Below are positions 44,520-53,089 of a DNA stretch of 64,000 nt, piece by piece (the first letter of the stretch is position 1; the number at the start of each line of letters is the position of its first letter). The position numbers were made by a program, and so were the translations under genes. The notes under the pieces were generated by a model, which was not told where the DNA came from, searched no databases, and saw nothing but the letters and a program-made list of their open reading frames with translations. The DNA comes from an uncultured Saprospiraceae bacterium. GTDB taxonomy: Bacteria; Bacteroidota; Bacteroidia; Chitinophagales; Saprospiraceae. The stretch lies in contig CALLPI010000004.1 in NCBI GenBank assembly GCA_938015595.1, positions 248,001-312,000 of the forward strand, in the 5' to 3' direction.

Positions 44520-45107
44520 TTGTTCCGCATCCTTAGAAAACAAGCGCCTGCGGCTGACACCGACGAAGCCCTCCTTACGCGCTACCAAACCAGCGGCGAC
44601 ATGGAAGCCCTGGGGTATCTGTATGAGCGCTATGTGGAGTTGATATACGGCGTATGCTTAAAGTACCTCCAGAGCGAAGCCGAAGCAGAGGATGCCGTCA
44701 TGCAAATTTTTGAGGAACTGATCGACAAATGCCGAAGAGCGGAAATTCACACCTTTCGACCCTGGCTCTACTCCGTAGCTAAAAACCACTGTCTGATGGC
44801 ACTGCGCAAGGCAAGCCGCCAAGTACTGAATACTTCTGACCCTGCGCTTGTGCAATCGGGCGCGCTCTGGCATCCTGATATGGAAAATGCGGACGAAATC
44901 GCGCTGCACCTGCTACGCCAATGCCTGGAGCGCCTGCCTCTGCAACAAAAGCAGTGCATTGATTTGTTTTATCTACAGGGGTATTCCTACAAGAGCATTG
45001 CAACCATGCAGGGTGAAGACGTTGGCACGGTACGCTCGCATATTCAAAACGGCAGGCGTAATTTGCGTAAATGTATGAACCGCCAAAACCACAACAATGA
45101 TGAGTAG
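44520..45107 (+). CDS. ECF-type RNA polymerase sigma-70 factor
   Basis: This is a sigma factor of about 195 residues. The start is placed at TTG 44520 (FRILRKQAP...), which fits related proteins that begin MFRxLRKQ; the first in-frame ATG is at 44600 and would cut into region 2. Region 2 includes YLYERYVELIYGVCLKYLQSEAEAEDAVMQIFEEL, shown here only in part, with conserved EDAVMQIF. Region 4 has LPLQQKQCIDLFYLQGYSYKSIA, a typical helix-turn-helix. The gene for a membrane partner starts ten bases after its stop (45117), so a sigma/regulator pair is likely. Confidence 0.85.
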   Translation: MFRILRKQAPAADTDEALLTRYQTSGDMEALGYLYERYVELIYGVCLKYLQSEAEAEDAVMQIFEELIDKCRRAEIHTFRPWLYSVAKNHCLMALRKASRQVLNTSDPALVQSGALWHPDMENADEIALHLLRQCLERLPLQQKQCIDLFYLQGYSYKSIATMQGEDVGTVRSHIQNGRRNLRKCMNRQNHNNDE

Positions 45108-45116
45108 TAGACGGCC

Positions 45117-46412
45117 ATGAAAAAGCCAACTGACCACATAAGCGAGCTACTCCAAAGGCGCATAAACGGCGAAGTCAATGCCAGCGACGAAAAAACGCTG
45201 AGCACCCTGGCCGAAGGTGACCCTTTTGTAAAAGATGCACTGGAAGGCTTTGAACTCTTGCCAGATGGCAAGCACGACCAAAACCTTGCTCGCCTAAAAG
45301 CCCGGTTGCGCCAGCGCACCCGCCAACGCGCGCCCGTTGCGCTTTCTGCGCCCCTGCGTCGCATTGCCGCCGTACTGATTGTCGGCCTAATGACTGGCGC
45401 CCTGTGGTGGTTTTTTCAACTTCATACTCCTCTGACTTCTGAGCAAAGCCTGGCCGTGCAGGATGCCTCTGTTGCTATGCCGGAAGTGACTACTGCCGAA
45501 GATTCAACCCTTCAAACCCTTGCCGAGGAGGCGTCGGTCACTCCGGCCTCGTCGCCTGCCAGGTTGCTGCAAACTCGCAAGCCACACAATAACACGTCAC
45601 AAAGCGCAACACCGCGAAATGCAAAACCGCAAAGTTCTGCCCAACCCGAGGCCTCCCTTCCACCTGCTGCTATCCGAAGCTCGTCGGATCAATTCTCCGA
45701 AGCCACATCATCCTCTTCTGCTGTGCCGGGCGCTCCGGCCCAATCCGCTCCAGCGGTCCGAAATCATCCGGCAGCAGTTCTTTCCATTGCAGAATCTGCT
45801 AAATCCCAAACCTCTGACGCCTCCTTCATTATTTCCGGCAAAGTGACAAATGCCGCCGGCGAGCCGCTTGCAGGTGCATCCATTCAATTATCAGGTACGT
45901 CTCAGGGCGCCGTCACCAATCAGGAGGGGCGCTATGAACTTGCCGTGCCAGCCCATATCAACCTGGCCAGACTGGTAGTCAGCTACACCGGCTATGCCGC
46001 ACAGACGCTACAGGCCGCGCCTGGTAGCCAGGTCAATGTTGTACTGGAAAAATCCGGCCCGGTGTTGAATGAGGTGGGTGTGGCCAGTGGGTTTGAAAAG
46101 GAACCGCTAACAACTAATGGCACTACCTGGGCAACACTGCAACCTCGCGGGGGCTTTTCCGCGCTAGAAGCGTACATTGCCCAGCATAAGCAGATGCCGA
46201 AGCAGACTGGGGCAGTTCCTGAAAGCTCAGCTTCTTTGTCGGTAGAGTTGCTTTTCAGCGTGCTGCCCAATGGCCGGCTACGGGGGGTCACAGCCTTGCG
46301 CTCCCCAGGCGCCGATTGGACTCGCGAAGCTATTCGCCTATTGCGCACTGGCCCTCGTTGGGAGAACAAAACCAGGCGCCGGCAAATGGTACGCTATACT
46401 GTAGTATTTTGA
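45117..46412 (+). CDS. Membrane regulator with anti-sigma-like N-terminus, carboxypeptidase-regulatory domain and TonB-like C-terminus
   Basis: This is a 431-residue single-pass protein. The cytoplasmic N-terminus (residues 1-82) has ISELLQRRINGEVNASDEKTL and FVKDALEGFELL, as in Bacteroidota regulators that sit next to ECF sigma genes. One transmembrane helix follows (about 84-102), then a long Ser/Pro/Ala-rich linker. A carboxypeptidase-regulatory-like domain (ISGKVTNAAGEPLAGASIQL, about 243-322) and a TonB C-terminal-like domain (SVELLFSVLPNGRLRGVTAL, TREAIRLLRTGPRW) complete it. This suggests signal transfer from the envelope to the sigma factor. Its 3' end overlaps the convergent batD by 19 bases. 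Confidence 0.8.
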   Translation: MKKPTDHISELLQRRINGEVNASDEKTLSTLAEGDPFVKDALEGFELLPDGKHDQNLARLKARLRQRTRQRAPVALSAPLRRIAAVLIVGLMTGALWWFFQLHTPLTSEQSLAVQDASVAMPEVTTAEDSTLQTLAEEASVTPASSPARLLQTRKPHNNTSQSATPRNAKPQSSAQPEASLPPAAIRSSSDQFSEATSSSSAVPGAPAQSAPAVRNHPAAVLSIAESAKSQTSDASFIISGKVTNAAGEPLAGASIQLSGTSQGAVTNQEGRYELAVPAHINLARLVVSYTGYAAQTLQAAPGSQVNVVLEKSGPVLNEVGVASGFEKEPLTTNGTTWATLQPRGGFSALEAYIAQHKQMPKQTGAVPESSASLSVELLFSVLPNGRLRGVTALRSPGADWTREAIRLLRTGPRWENKTRRRQMVRYTVVF

Positions 46413-48052
46413 TGCCACTGCTCTAGCAAGGCTGCAGTTTGCCGGTAAATAGCAGGTGCTTGAGCCTCTTGGTTGGCCTTGGCGTACAGTGCAGTCTCTG
46501 CTGTATGCAAGATATCTTCCATTTGCGTCACTGTAGATGCTTCTACCTCTTGTGCTGTCAAGGCTTTGACTGCGTTTGCTTTGCTCCAATCTGCTGGCAT
46601 CAGGCCGTAGCGCTCTTGCAAAAAGGTGTAAATGGCTAAAATAATAGCCTGGTAAAACGACTCCATTGTGCCGGTTTGCAGATGTTCAGCAGCCTGTGCC
46701 AGATATTCTTGATACGCAGCACCTGGGACTTGCTCAGACATTTCCGAGGCGTGACTGCCCCCAAAATGCCACGCATACCACAGCGCCAATACCAGTAGCA
46801 TACCAGCAGCAATAGCCAGGCCAATGGACTTGCGGCGCACTGGGTTCGGGGTAGGCTTTTGTGGCCGCAGCGCATCCACTGCAGCAGCAGCATCCACGGC
46901 ATCGCCGCCCGGCGTTACCATCAAAGTAAATGGCTCTGAAAAGATAGTGCGATAAGCGGTGCTATCGGGGTCAAACCAACTCATGGCTACTCGAAAGGTG
47001 TAGCGGCCGGTGTCGGTGGCGGTCAGCATGTAGCGGAAGGTTTTCAGGAAGGTTTGTTGGCGGTGAGAAGGCAGCATTCGCTCCTCTGTCAGTTCGGATG
47101 GCCAGGCTTTTAGGCCAGAGGGCAATTCCAATGTAGGGGCTTCCACACGTGCCATGTCGCCCGTGCCTATGATGCTCAGGTTTAGTGTAAAAGCCTCTTG
47201 TACACTGCCTTGCAAAGGTGCGCAAGAGGCCTCCATGTCAAAGTAGCCCACGCCGCCGCAAAATGAACGCGGCGCACCTGGCGGCAGAGGTTTCACGTCA
47301 ATGAAGACCGGCTTGGAGGCTAGTTTGACACGGCGCGTATGATGGCCTAGCCCTGTGGTGCTGTCGCGCTGCCACTCCAGCACTTCCGCTTGTATAGGGT
47401 CTATGAGCAGCCGCCCAGATTTTTGGGGATATAAACTCACGCGCTCGGTTCTTATCAGGTAAGAAAAGCCCTGAATCTGCTCCGTGCGGTCGGGTAGTTT
47501 TTCCCAGGGGGCAGCCCGCATGCCAGCGTAGTCGGGCGCTTTTTGTACTTGTACACTCCATTGGGGGTTGCGTAGGTAAGCGGCAAAGTCCGTCACAACT
47601 TGTGCGCCAACCCAGGTTTGAAGTTCGCTGGGGCGGGCCTCTACCCACGCTTCGGAGGGCTTCATCGTCGTTGTTGGCGCGTACTCGATGCGCAATGTCC
47701 GAGTATAGAGCCACTGCTCGCCTATGCGCACACTGGCAGCCCCTATAGTGGAGAAGCCTGTTTTCAGCGGCTTCAACTGATATACATAGCTAATTTCGCG
47801 CTGTGGTATGCCCTGTTGCAAATAAGCGCTTTGTCGTTTCTCGGGGCCAGACAAGATTTTGAAACCAGCCAGAGCAGGCGCTTTGAAGTCTTCGGCTTCC
47901 GCATTGAACAGCGTGAAGGACACCTCCAATGGATTGCCCTCTAATACTACAGAGGAAGTCGCAGCGGCTTCCCACCGGATTGGAGCCGGCTGGGACATAG
48001 CGAGGCAAATGCCGCTCAGCATACCAGCCAGCAAACTGATGGTTCTGATCAA
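46394..48052 (-). CDS. batD: BatD-family aerotolerance protein
   Basis: This is a 552-residue protein of the Bat (Bacteroides aerotolerance) set, with signal peptide, tandem beta-sandwich domains (VVLEGNPLEVSFTLFN, VSVRIGEQWLYT-type strands), a transmembrane helix near residues 410-428 and a helical cytoplasmic end. The start is TTG at 48052, overlapping the stop of the upstream gene (TTGA), or ATG 48022. The other Bat genes (batA, batB, batC, batE) and moxR are not adjacent. It is convergent with the sigma-partner gene. Confidence 0.82.
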   Translation of the reverse strand: MIRTISLLAGMLSGICLAMSQPAPIRWEAAATSSVVLEGNPLEVSFTLFNAEAEDFKAPALAGFKILSGPEKRQSAYLQQGIPQREISYVYQLKPLKTGFSTIGAASVRIGEQWLYTRTLRIEYAPTTTMKPSEAWVEARPSELQTWVGAQVVTDFAAYLRNPQWSVQVQKAPDYAGMRAAPWEKLPDRTEQIQGFSYLIRTERVSLYPQKSGRLLIDPIQAEVLEWQRDSTTGLGHHTRRVKLASKPVFIDVKPLPPGAPRSFCGGVGYFDMEASCAPLQGSVQEAFTLNLSIIGTGDMARVEAPTLELPSGLKAWPSELTEERMLPSHRQQTFLKTFRYMLTATDTGRYTFRVAMSWFDPDSTAYRTIFSEPFTLMVTPGGDAVDAAAAVDALRPQKPTPNPVRRKSIGLAIAAGMLLVLALWYAWHFGGSHASEMSEQVPGAAYQEYLAQAAEHLQTGTMESFYQAIILAIYTFLQERYGLMPADWSKANAVKALTAQEVEASTVTQMEDILHTAETALYAKANQEAQAPAIYRQTAALLEQWHQNTTV

Positions 48053-48582
48053 AGCCGGATGGTTTTGCGTTTTTTTTCTGGCTCAGGTGCTGTTTTGGGC
48101 ATGGGCTCATCAAATAATGAGGGTGGGAAGCCAAAGTCGTCCCATTGAAAACGGAAGCGCGTGCCGCTATCCTTGGGTTGCTGTTTGATATTGTCTGGGT
48201 TGGGCGCTACCTTGATAGCAACGGGAGCCGTCTCCAGCGTGGCGCCATTGTGCTCTGCAAAAGCTGGCGGGATGTAAAATACGCCCATAGATTTAGGTTC
48301 TAATTGATAGGAATAGGACACCGATTGGGAGGAAGTCCCATTGACGAAACGAAAACTGGAACTCATGCTGGGTCCAGCTACCACTTGGAAGTCTTGGAAA
48401 TCAGGCGCTTCAAACTTCGCCCCCGACACATTTTCCAGCGTGAAAGTGACGGTAAAGGAGTTGCCCCAGAGTACGGAGTCGGTGCTGACCTCCACGGTAA
48501 ACCTGGGTGTTTGCTGAGCCAGGAGCCAGCAGGGCAGGCTCCAAGCTAAAAACCATAATACCTTGTTCATGCTTTTACTCAT
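48049..48582 (-). CDS. Short BatD N-terminal-like protein
   Basis: This is a 177-residue secreted protein with signal peptide (cleavage after LLAQ). The mature part repeats the BatD N-terminal domain: VSTDSVLWGNSFTVTFTLEN, FEAPDFQDFQVVAGP, VSYSYQLEPKSMGVFYIPPA. It lacks the later sandwich domains and the membrane helix, and ends in a Lys/Pro-rich tail. Its stop overlaps the batD start, so the two are coupled. It may be a split or duplicated BatD N-terminus. Two ATGs (48582 and 48570) are possible. Confidence 0.75.
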   Translation of the reverse strand: MSKSMNKVLWFLAWSLPCWLLAQQTPRFTVEVSTDSVLWGNSFTVTFTLENVSGAKFEAPDFQDFQVVAGPSMSSSFRFVNGTSSQSVSYSYQLEPKSMGVFYIPPAFAEHNGATLETAPVAIKVAPNPDNIKQQPKDSGTRFRFQWDDFGFPPSLFDEPMPKTAPEPEKKRKTIRL

Positions 48583-48636
48583 TTTTAGTTAAACCATGAA
48601 TGGAGGAATACGCATCTCTACAAACGCTACAATTGG

Positions 48637-49233
48637 CTATCCTTGTTCTTGTCGGCGGCGAATTTCGTCGCGTATCTGGGCGGCGCGCTCGTAGTCTTCT
48701 GTGCTTAGCACCTCTTCGAGAAGTTTTTGCAAGGCTTCCAGCGGGTAGGACGATAGCGCCCCGCCTTGCTTCTGGGCTTGTTGCCGGCGTGGGTTGCGAC
48801 GCGCAGCTGGCGCATCACCCGGTTCTTCCATTTCAATGCCGGCAGTATCCATCACAAAATCGTAAGTATAAATCGGGCAGTTGAACCGCACGGCCAGCGC
48901 CAGAGCGTCAGAGGTGCGGGAGTCAATCTCGTAGAGTTCGCCGTCTTTCCAGCATACCAGTTGGGCGAAGAAGATGCCATCGCTCAGGTCATTGATAACA
49001 ACCTCCTTGAGCTCAATTTGAAAAGCCTCAAAAATATTTTTGATCAGATCATGGGTGAGCGGGCGGCTCGATACCATGCGCTCGATGGCCACAGCAATGG
49101 CCTGCGCTTCAAAGTTGCCAATGATGACGGGGAGCCGGCGCGTGCCGTCCACTTCGCCCAGTACCACAGCAAAGTTGTTGGACTGCGATATGCTTCCCGA
49201 CATGGCCACAATTTCCAACTCTATCTTTCTCAT
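48637..49233 (-). CDS. Bifunctional nuclease (BFN/DUF151) family protein with UVR motif
   Basis: This is a 198-residue cytoplasmic protein. The BFN domain (about residues 1-135) has VVLGEVDGTRRLPVIIGNFEAQAI, ELKEVVINDLSDGIFFA and IDSRTSDALALAVRF. A basic linker is followed by a UvrB/UvrC motif, LQKLLEEVLSTEDYERAAQIRDEI, at the C-terminus. The BFN family has been linked to RNase/DNase activity in plants and bacteria; the UVR motif mediates protein contacts. It appears monocistronic. Confidence 0.87.
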   Translation of the reverse strand: MRKIELEIVAMSGSISQSNNFAVVLGEVDGTRRLPVIIGNFEAQAIAVAIERMVSSRPLTHDLIKNIFEAFQIELKEVVINDLSDGIFFAQLVCWKDGELYEIDSRTSDALALAVRFNCPIYTYDFVMDTAGIEMEEPGDAPAARRNPRRQQAQKQGGALSSYPLEALQKLLEEVLSTEDYERAAQIRDEIRRRQEQG

Positions 49234-49293
49234 TGTTTTTTGCGTTTAAATCGGTGTAGTGTGTAGTGGGTTATGGGTTTGTACTTCGCACTG

Positions 49294-50061
49294 TCAAGGC
49301 TTAAGCACTGCTTTGGCTTCCTTCCACAGGGCGTCAATTTCCTCTACAGACATCTGGCGAATATCGGTAGAGCCATTAGCTTCGACATATTCATATCGCT
49401 GTTTGAATTTTCGGTTGGCACGCTCTAAGGCGGTTTCAGCCTCTATGCCACAGAAGCGGGCGTAGTTGACCAGAGAGAAGAGGAGGTCGCCAAACTCTTC
49501 TTCGCGTTTTTCCTGTGGTAAGTTTTGCGAAATGGTTTCCTTGAACTCTGCTATTTCCTCTTCCACTTTTTCCCATGCATGGTCTTTGTTTTCCCATTGA
49601 AAACCTAATTGTCCAATTTTTTCCTGCATCCGGTAAGCCTTGACCATGGCGGGTAGTGAGTTGGGTACGCCCTGCAGCACAGATTTTTTGCCTTCCTGGA
49701 GCTTGAGTTGCTCCCAGTTTCTTTTGACGTCTTCTTCACCGCTTACGGTTACATCGCCATAGATGTGGGGGTGTCGCTTGATGAGCTTGTCGCATACAGC
49801 GTGTAGGGCATCGCCGATGTGGAAGGCGCCTTGCTCATCGGCGATTTTGGCGTAAAAGACCATGTGAAGCATGAGGTCGCCGATTTCTTCCTTAACCTCG
49901 GGCAGGTTGTTTTCGAGGATGGCATCGGCCAGCTCGTAGGTTTCTTCGATGGTGAGGTTGCGCAGACTTAGCATGGTTTGCTTGCGGTCCCAGGGGCATT
50001 GGGCGCGCAGAGTGTCCATAATATCCAGCAACCTGGCAAAAGCCTCTAATTTATCTTGCAT
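49294..50061 (-). CDS. mazG: Nucleoside triphosphate pyrophosphohydrolase MazG
   Basis: This is a 255-residue enzyme that hydrolyses NTPs to NMPs and PPi and cleans aberrant nucleotides. The ATG at 50061 gives MQDKLEAFARLL; frame extensions to 50286 have no similarity. Two MazG domains are visible: CPWDRKQTMLSLRNLTIEETYEL with EEIGDLMLHMVFYA, and KVEEEIAEFKE with EEEFGDLLFSLVNYARF. The length equals the usual tandem form. A small membrane protein is divergently transcribed from 50156. Confidence 0.93.
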   Translation of the reverse strand: MQDKLEAFARLLDIMDTLRAQCPWDRKQTMLSLRNLTIEETYELADAILENNLPEVKEEIGDLMLHMVFYAKIADEQGAFHIGDALHAVCDKLIKRHPHIYGDVTVSGEEDVKRNWEQLKLQEGKKSVLQGVPNSLPAMVKAYRMQEKIGQLGFQWENKDHAWEKVEEEIAEFKETISQNLPQEKREEEFGDLLFSLVNYARFCGIEAETALERANRKFKQRYEYVEANGSTDIRQMSVEEIDALWKEAKAVLKP

Positions 50062-50155
50062 GGCGATGCGATGTTTTGGCAACGAGCGCAAAAATAAACC
50101 TAAAAACAGCAAGGGGTGTTCAATAGGCATTAATTTCGCACTCAAAATCGGACTT

Positions 50156-50362
50156 ATGAAGTTCTTGCTCCTATTTGCCGTGATTTTTGGCTTCTTTGGC
50201 ATAGCCTTTATTATGATGAACATCCGCCACATTTTCACAGGCAAAGAATTTCGCGGCACTTGTGCTTCCAACAATCCTATGCTCAAAAATCAGATCGGCG
50301 AGTGCAGCGTGTGCGGTCGTATGCCTGGTGAAGCCTGTAAAGGAGATACGGCCAAGGCCTGA
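50156..50362 (+). CDS. Small Cys-containing membrane protein
   Basis: This is a 68-residue protein: one N-terminal transmembrane helix (LLFAVIFGFFGIAFIMM), then a short basic part and a C-terminal Cys motif (GTCASNN, GECSVCGRMPGEAC) with CX2C plus two more Cys, suggesting metal binding. Small proteins of this type recur in Bacteroidota and are usually annotated only as membrane or secreted protein (recollection). It precedes the next gene by 46 bases and is likely co-transcribed with it. Confidence 0.7.
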   Translation: MKFLLLFAVIFGFFGIAFIMMNIRHIFTGKEFRGTCASNNPMLKNQIGECSVCGRMPGEACKGDTAKA

Positions 50363-50408
50363 ACATACGTCCGATCCCGTTCATTCATCCATCCATATTC
50401 CAGTTGAT

Positions 50409-51080
50409 ATGTATTTTTTTCTGATCACTATGCTGATTGGCATCATTGGGCTGCTTTTCCTGCTGCGCATCATGGCAGATTTTCAGCCCGGCGAGCACAA
50501 AATCAAGGAAGACCTGGCTAAAATGCGGGCTGAAATAGCCCAGTACGGCGGCGAACTGGCACCAATTGACAAGGCTGAACTGGACCTCTTTGCCATAGAC
50601 CAGATGTATCGCGTACTCAAAAAGCGCGCCGTGCTCACCGCCAAGGGTGTATTCAGTACCATCTACCAAGAGCCAGTGGCTGCCTACAGCTACAAGCGCT
50701 ACGTGTCGTCTAAACTCAATGCCTTGCTGTATGTGCGCACCGCCGAGCGAGAATATGTATATCGCTTCCGCGACCAGGAGGTTCAAATCATAGTAAACAA
50801 CCAACCTTTGGGCACGCTCAAAGCCAATGGCGTATTGTACAGCGCCCGCGATGGTCACATGTTGGCGCGGCTCAACCCCGAAACCAGCGGCCTATTGCCC
50901 GTCGTTACTCAGGAGCGCGAGTTGGGTGCCATCAACACCCTGGTGCCGGTAGGGAAGACTACGCTGCAAACTCGCGCTTTTGAGTTTGTCAAAGACAATC
51001 TCAGCGACGAAGAAGAAACGCTCTTCCTCTCCATTGCTCTTATGCAATTGGTAAAGCGCTCGGTGGAGCAGCCAAAATAA
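50409..51080 (+). CDS. Membrane-anchored protein of unknown function
   Basis: This is a 223-residue protein with an N-terminal hydrophobic helix (FFLITMLIGIIGLLFLL). The cytoplasmic part is an alpha/beta sequence of unknown family: QMYRVLKKRAVLTAKGVFSTIYQEP, AYSYKRYVSSKLNALLYVRT, and DGHMLARLNPE. The start at 50409 is chosen because it opens the helix. It stands between the Cys-rich membrane protein and trpG/pabA, with a 24-base gap to the latter. I do not recognise it. Confidence 0.6.
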   Translation: MYFFLITMLIGIIGLLFLLRIMADFQPGEHKIKEDLAKMRAEIAQYGGELAPIDKAELDLFAIDQMYRVLKKRAVLTAKGVFSTIYQEPVAAYSYKRYVSSKLNALLYVRTAEREYVYRFRDQEVQIIVNNQPLGTLKANGVLYSARDGHMLARLNPETSGLLPVVTQERELGAINTLVPVGKTTLQTRAFEFVKDNLSDEEETLFLSIALMQLVKRSVEQPK

Positions 51081-51104
51081 GGAAAAAGGAAAAAATTCAA
51101 AGGG

Positions 51105-51722
51105 ATGAACATTCTCGTTTTGGACAATTACGACTCCTTCACGTACAATCTGGTGCAGTACATCCGCGAGTTGAACCCCGCCTGGAATGTGGAGGTGCAT
51201 CGCAACGATGCTATTGCCCTGGAAGCAGTAGCCGGCTACAATGCCATTGTGCTCTCGCCTGGGCCGGGGCTACCTTCCGAAGCGGGTATCATGCCAGCAC
51301 TCATTCGGCGCTATGCGCCCACTAAGCCCATTCTTGGCGTATGCCTGGGGCAACAGGCTATTGGGGAGGCCTTTGGTGGCACGTTGGAAAACCTGAGCCA
51401 GGTGTTTCACGGTGTGGATACTGACATACACGTGACAGATCCTCAGGAGCCATTGTTTTGGGATATACCGCCGGTGTTTCGCGCTGGGCGCTATCACTCC
51501 TGGGTGGTGCGTCGCCGAGATTTGCCTTCGGAACTGATAGTCACTGCAGAAGATGACCAAGGCGCCATCATGGCGCTGCGGCACACTGTACATAACGTGC
51601 GTGGTGTGCAGTTTCACCCCGAATCCATTATGACTGAACACGGCCGCCAGATACTGGCCAACTTTTTTCGGCATTGTGCAGGTGCCTTGCTACAAGAGCA
51701 GGCTGCTGTCGCCATAGCTTAA
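51105..51722 (+). CDS. Anthranilate / aminodeoxychorismate synthase component II (glutamine amidotransferase)
   Basis: This is a 205-residue class I glutaminase that supplies ammonia to TrpE or PabB. Marks: LDNYDSFTYNLVQYI, LSPGPGLPSEAG, nucleophile Cys in GVCLGQQAIGEAFGG, and the His-Glu pair in VQFHPESIMTEHG. TrpG and PabA cannot be told apart without the partner; no trpE or pabB lies nearby, which slightly favours PabA. The last 33 bases overlap the convergent queA. Confidence 0.9.
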   Translation: MNILVLDNYDSFTYNLVQYIRELNPAWNVEVHRNDAIALEAVAGYNAIVLSPGPGLPSEAGIMPALIRRYAPTKPILGVCLGQQAIGEAFGGTLENLSQVFHGVDTDIHVTDPQEPLFWDIPPVFRAGRYHSWVVRRRDLPSELIVTAEDDQGAIMALRHTVHNVRGVQFHPESIMTEHGRQILANFFRHCAGALLQEQAAVAIA

Positions 51723-52940
51723 GAAGCGGAAGTCGTGATCAAGAGCGTATTGATATATACGCCGCCAATCGGTGCCTGCCCAAGCGGCTACAAGCAGCAT
51801 GAGCGTGCTTTTAGGTTGGTGAAAGTTGGTGATCAAGCCGCTGGCCAGTCGGAAGCGGTAGCCTGGGGCAATCATTAAGCGGGTATGCCCTTCGAGCGTC
51901 TGCGCGTTGGCAACTTCCATTTGTTGGGCCAGCCGTTGCAAGGCTTCGCGGGCGGTCAATTCGCCAGCATATTGGTAAGGCGTCCATTGCCCTACATCTA
52001 GCAGGGGCGCTTCCTCTGTTGAGGCTTGGACGCCCTGCCAGTAGAGGCTTTCCAGTACACGCATGGCAGTGGTGCCCACCGGGATGATGGGGCGGCCTTG
52101 CGTTGTGGCGTCCAGAATCTGCTGCAGGGCGTTCTGGCTTACGATAATGCGCTCCTCGTGCATGGCGTGCTCGCCGATGCGTTCGGATTTTACGGGTACA
52201 AAAGTGCCCGCCCCTACGTGCAGCGTGACAAATACGCGCTCCAGGCCATGTGCCTCCAGCGCATCAAACACTCGCGCGGTGAAATGCAGACCTGCCGTAG
52301 GCGCCGCCACCGAGCCTTCGGGCCTGGCGTAGATGGTTTGATAGCGGGCTTCGTCATCGGGTTCGGCATCTCGGTTCAGGTAGGGCGGCAAGGGGATGAC
52401 TCCTGCCAGATGTAGCACTTCACCAAAGCACAAGTGGCTGGGCTGCCAGGAAAGCTGCACCTCAAAGCTGTCGTCTACACGCTGTAGCCGCTCGGCCAGC
52501 AAGGTGAGTTTGCCTTGGGGGGTAGCTACTTGCAGGTTCAGCGGGCCTTGTTTCCAGTGCCGGTTGCCACCAATGAGGCAATGCCAGCGCACGGAGTCAG
52601 TGCAACTGAAATTGAGTTGGTAATCTGCAGGTGAGCTGGGCTCCAGGCAAAAAATCTCTACTGACTTGCCGGCAGGTGTAGAGAAACGCAGGCGGGCATG
52701 AATGACGCGCGAGTCGTTGAATAACAGCACAGCTCTGGGGGGCAATACTTCTGCGAGGTCTCGAAAAGTGCAGTGGCAGATGTCTCCTTTGCGATACACC
52801 AACAATTTGGAAGCATCGCGTTCCGGCAGCGGATAGCGTGCGATGCGCTCTTCGGGCAGCTCGTAGTCGTAGTTTTGTATCAGTATGTCAAACGGCGAAT
52901 CTGCACTGCCAGTTAATTCCATAGGTGATGGCATGAACAT
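51690..52940 (-). CDS. queA: tRNA S-adenosylmethionine ribosyltransferase-isomerase QueA
   Basis: This is a 416-residue enzyme that transfers and isomerises the ribosyl part of SAM onto preQ1-tRNA to make epoxyqueuosine. Marks: DYELPEERIARYPLPERDASKLL, LLFNDSRVIHARL, PTAGLHFTARVFDAL, TLHVGAGTFVPVK and LITNFHQPKSTLMLLVAA. The length is slightly above the E. coli protein (about 356 residues). Start ATGs at 52940, 52934 and 52922 are possible. Together with tgt at 22506 it completes two steps of queuosine synthesis. Confidence 0.95.
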   Translation of the reverse strand: MFMPSPMELTGSADSPFDILIQNYDYELPEERIARYPLPERDASKLLVYRKGDICHCTFRDLAEVLPPRAVLLFNDSRVIHARLRFSTPAGKSVEIFCLEPSSPADYQLNFSCTDSVRWHCLIGGNRHWKQGPLNLQVATPQGKLTLLAERLQRVDDSFEVQLSWQPSHLCFGEVLHLAGVIPLPPYLNRDAEPDDEARYQTIYARPEGSVAAPTAGLHFTARVFDALEAHGLERVFVTLHVGAGTFVPVKSERIGEHAMHEERIIVSQNALQQILDATTQGRPIIPVGTTAMRVLESLYWQGVQASTEEAPLLDVGQWTPYQYAGELTAREALQRLAQQMEVANAQTLEGHTRLMIAPGYRFRLASGLITNFHQPKSTLMLLVAAWAGTDWRRIYQYALDHDFRFLSYGDSSLLL

Positions 52941-53061
52941 TTCATTTTTACGAATCAGCCTGCCAACAACAAATAGCGAGCGAATGTTTGGAGCACTGTG
53001 CGGCGTTCAGCTATTTTTCGGTATTTCAAGGCCTGGCACAACCGTACTTAAATATCCGGCG

Positions 53062-53069
53062 TATCTTTG
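53062..53069 (+). promoter_or_regulatory. -7 element TATCTTTG
   Basis: TATCTTTG at 53062-53069 is an exact -7 box; the transcription start would lie about 14 bases before the ATG at 53090. No TTTG is found at the -33 distance. Confidence 0.45.
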
Positions 53070-53089
53070 TGCGTTAAATCTTCATTTCT

